NCBI GenBank assembly: GCA_944381345.1
Contig: CALWKU010000071.1
Location: 1 to 41,289, forward strand
Reading direction: 5' to 3'
From: an uncultured Christensenellaceae bacterium
GTDB lineage: Bacteria > Bacillota > Clostridia > Christensenellales > UBA3700
Length of the DNA: 41,289 nucleotides
Shown: positions 40,143-41,289 of the stretch, in pieces
Layout: every line of letters begins with the position of its first letter
Numbering within the stretch: the stretch's first letter is position 1
Program-made: the position numbers and the translations under genes
Notes under the pieces: model-generated
Seen by the model: the letters and a program-made list of their open reading frames with translations, nothing else
What the model was told of the DNA's origin: nothing
The model's database searches: none

Positions 40143-41016
40143 AAAGCGCGAATGCAAACATAATCTGGCAGCGCGCATATTTGAGATCGGAGACGTAGCT
40201 TTGTACCGTAACGTTGTCGTCGCAAAGCATTTCAAGCGCCGCAAGCGCGACAGAATAGTCGGATACAAACTCAAGGATCGCTTTGGTCGCACGGTCGTTC
40301 GACATGGATTTGAGTTCGTCTGTCTCGGTCAGGACGATTTCGTACAGCGCTTTGACATCGGATATCGCCTCGCTTATGCCCGCTTGTCCCGACAAAAGTT
40401 TCTCTTCCGTCTCTTTGAGAGCGTCAAACAAGCGGTGAGGTCTTTCGATAAACTTTTCGTATTCTTCGGGGAGTTCGGGCGGAGTCAACGTCAATTCGTA
40501 GATCGATGCGCCCGAAGGCGGCAGAGACTTTTCGGCGTCCCCGTCGTTGTCGAAAAGATCGGCTACACAGTAATATTTTCCGTCGTATCTGACGGGATAT
40601 CCCGCCTTGCCGCCAATGCGCAGCGTCTGCGAGTTCAGGATCGCCTCCTCGGGTGAGTCGGCGGGCAGTTCGAGTACGGCGTAATACGGCTTTTCGTCGT
40701 ATATCAGCCGTGTAACTTCCTCTACAAGTCCGCCGTCGGTGATGAAATCGACCGATACGAACAGCGACAATATCACGACGACGGCGATCAGGGCATTGAT
40801 TACAAAGCGCGTCAAAAACGGCTTTTTGCCCGTTTTGTCCGGGCGTGCGTCTGCGGAGGGCGGCTGAGGGAAAAATTCCTCCCCGTCCGGATTTATGTAG
40901 ACTATCTCGGGGACGTGTCGTTGTTCGGATGTTCCGTCGTAAGGGATCTCTGCGTCCGACGGAGGTCTCTCTTCGTCGCGGCGGTAATTGCGCAGATAGT
41001 ATTTGGAATAGTCCAT
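40141..41016 (-). CDS. Single-pass membrane protein with SPOR-like domain
   Basis: The 291-aa protein has a hydrophilic N-terminus of about 70 residues rich in Pro/Asp/Glu, one membrane helix (about 72-92), an extracytoplasmic domain and a helical C-terminal part. Residues about 110-165 (YYAVLELPADSPEEA, then GGKAGYPVRYDGKYYCVADLFDNDGDAE) follow the pattern of SPOR domains, which bind denuded glycan strands at division septa or forespores. The match is by pattern only. The C-terminal 110 residues are helical without known family. The start at 41016 has no ribosome-binding site. It is convergent to the D,D-carboxypeptidase, which fits a cell-wall theme. Confidence 0.62.
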   Translation of the reverse strand: MDYSKYYLRNYRRDEERPPSDAEIPYDGTSEQRHVPEIVYINPDGEEFFPQPPSADARPDKTGKKPFLTRFVINALIAVVVILSLFVSVDFITDGGLVEEVTRLIYDEKPYYAVLELPADSPEEAILNSQTLRIGGKAGYPVRYDGKYYCVADLFDNDGDAEKSLPPSGASIYELTLTPPELPEEYEKFIERPHRLFDALKETEEKLLSGQAGISEAISDVKALYEIVLTETDELKSMSNDRATKAILEFVSDYSVALAALEMLCDDNVTVQSYVSDLKYARCQIMFAFAL

Positions 41017-41138
41017 ACAAAAGCATATGAAACAGGATCGAGAGATATTAGCCGCGCCGTAAGGGCGCTCTAAAGAAGCCGATGTTTGCGGCGAAAACGT
41101 AGTGCGCCGGAAAGCCTGCCGCGTCGCATAAAGATGTG

Positions 41139-41160
41139 AAAAAACGGCGCGTTTGCGCCG
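41139..41160 (-). terminator. Terminator of the SRP RNA gene (minus strand)
   Basis: On the minus strand CGGCGC-AAAC-GCGCCG is followed directly by TTTTTT (41144-41139), just beyond the RNA 3' part. Confidence 0.8.
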
Positions 41161-41162
41161 AT

Positions 41163-41289
41163 ATTTTCAAAAACCGTGCAACCGACTTTGACAAGAAGCA
41201 CCGGAGCGTAACAGGGACAGTTGCCTCCTCTAAAGCTACCTCGTGGCACAATCCGCGGTCTGCTTAATGCTGCTGCGGTCAAGCCCTGA
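41163..41289 (-). ncRNA. ffs: Signal recognition particle RNA, 3' part (cut by window end)
   Basis: Read on the minus strand, the end of the window gives CAGGGCTTGACCGCAGCAGC, then ATTAAGCAGACC and GTGCCACGAGGTAGC. This resembles the apical domain and descending arm of bacterial SRP RNA, which binds Ffh to target nascent membrane and secreted proteins. The apical loop would be UUGACC rather than the common GGAA tetraloop. The tail after GGTAGC continues for about 80 nt to the terminator, which suggests the large, Alu-containing type of Bacillota. The 5' part lies outside the window. Confidence 0.7.

Overview
The window reads as chromosomal core DNA of an uncultured, probably anaerobic member of the Clostridia (Bacillota). 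This rests on gene families and gene order: gatCAB-aspS, rpmG-secE-nusG-rplKAJL, ftsK-rimO-pgsA-cinA-recA-rny, a SpoIIQ-like LytM protein, a Spo0A DNA-binding-domain protein and a SpoIIM-like protein beside deoB. Coding DNA is GC-rich and intergenic DNA is AT-rich. I cannot name the genus.

Layout. 1-290: two tandem structured repeats resembling the 3' part of 5S rRNA, each followed by a hairpin. 530-1855: a small lipoprotein and two membrane proteins. 1934-2203: a tRNA-Asn(GUU) gene split in the anticodon by a 194-nt group I intron. 2240-2500: a decayed DUF4143 ATPase. 2775-8700: gatC-gatA-gatB-aspS plus a type I asparaginase-like gene. 8827-10814: an ADP-ribosylglycohydrolase and an esterase. 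10890-11855: a short-chain dehydrogenase. 12030-15359: rpmG-secE-nusG-rplK-rplA, then rplJ-rplL behind their own promoter and L10 leader. 15430-17862 (minus strand): a glycerol-1-phosphate-dehydrogenase-like protein and a HisC-type aminotransferase. 17959-18818: a 24-codon peptide and a SpoIIQ-like protein. 18845-19245: a 145-bp tandem repeat. 19747-20985: SOS-controlled dinB. 21146-29603: ftsK-rimO-pgsA-cinA(C-terminal)-recA, then rny. 29650-31862: SpoIIM-like, Spo0A-C-like and deoB. 32159-37545: a hydrolase and a type IIA topoisomerase pair. 37591-40104: divergent murG and a D,D-carboxypeptidase. 40141-41016: a SPOR-like membrane protein. 41163-41289: the 3' part of an SRP RNA on the minus strand.

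How the genes fit together. tRNA-Asn, GatCAB and AspRS together cover the indirect, transamidation route to Asn-tRNA(Asn). The ribosomal cluster ends at rplL with a terminator and does not continue into rpoBC. Several sporulation-type proteins suggest an endospore former or a descendant of one.

The most notable observations are the intron-split tRNA-Asn beside its charging enzymes, five promoters whose -10 box lies exactly 6 nt before the start codon (predicted leaderless mRNAs), a receiver-less Spo0A-type DNA-binding protein, and a perfect-consensus rny promoter carrying a dyad between -35 and -10. All calls were made by eye, without database searches.
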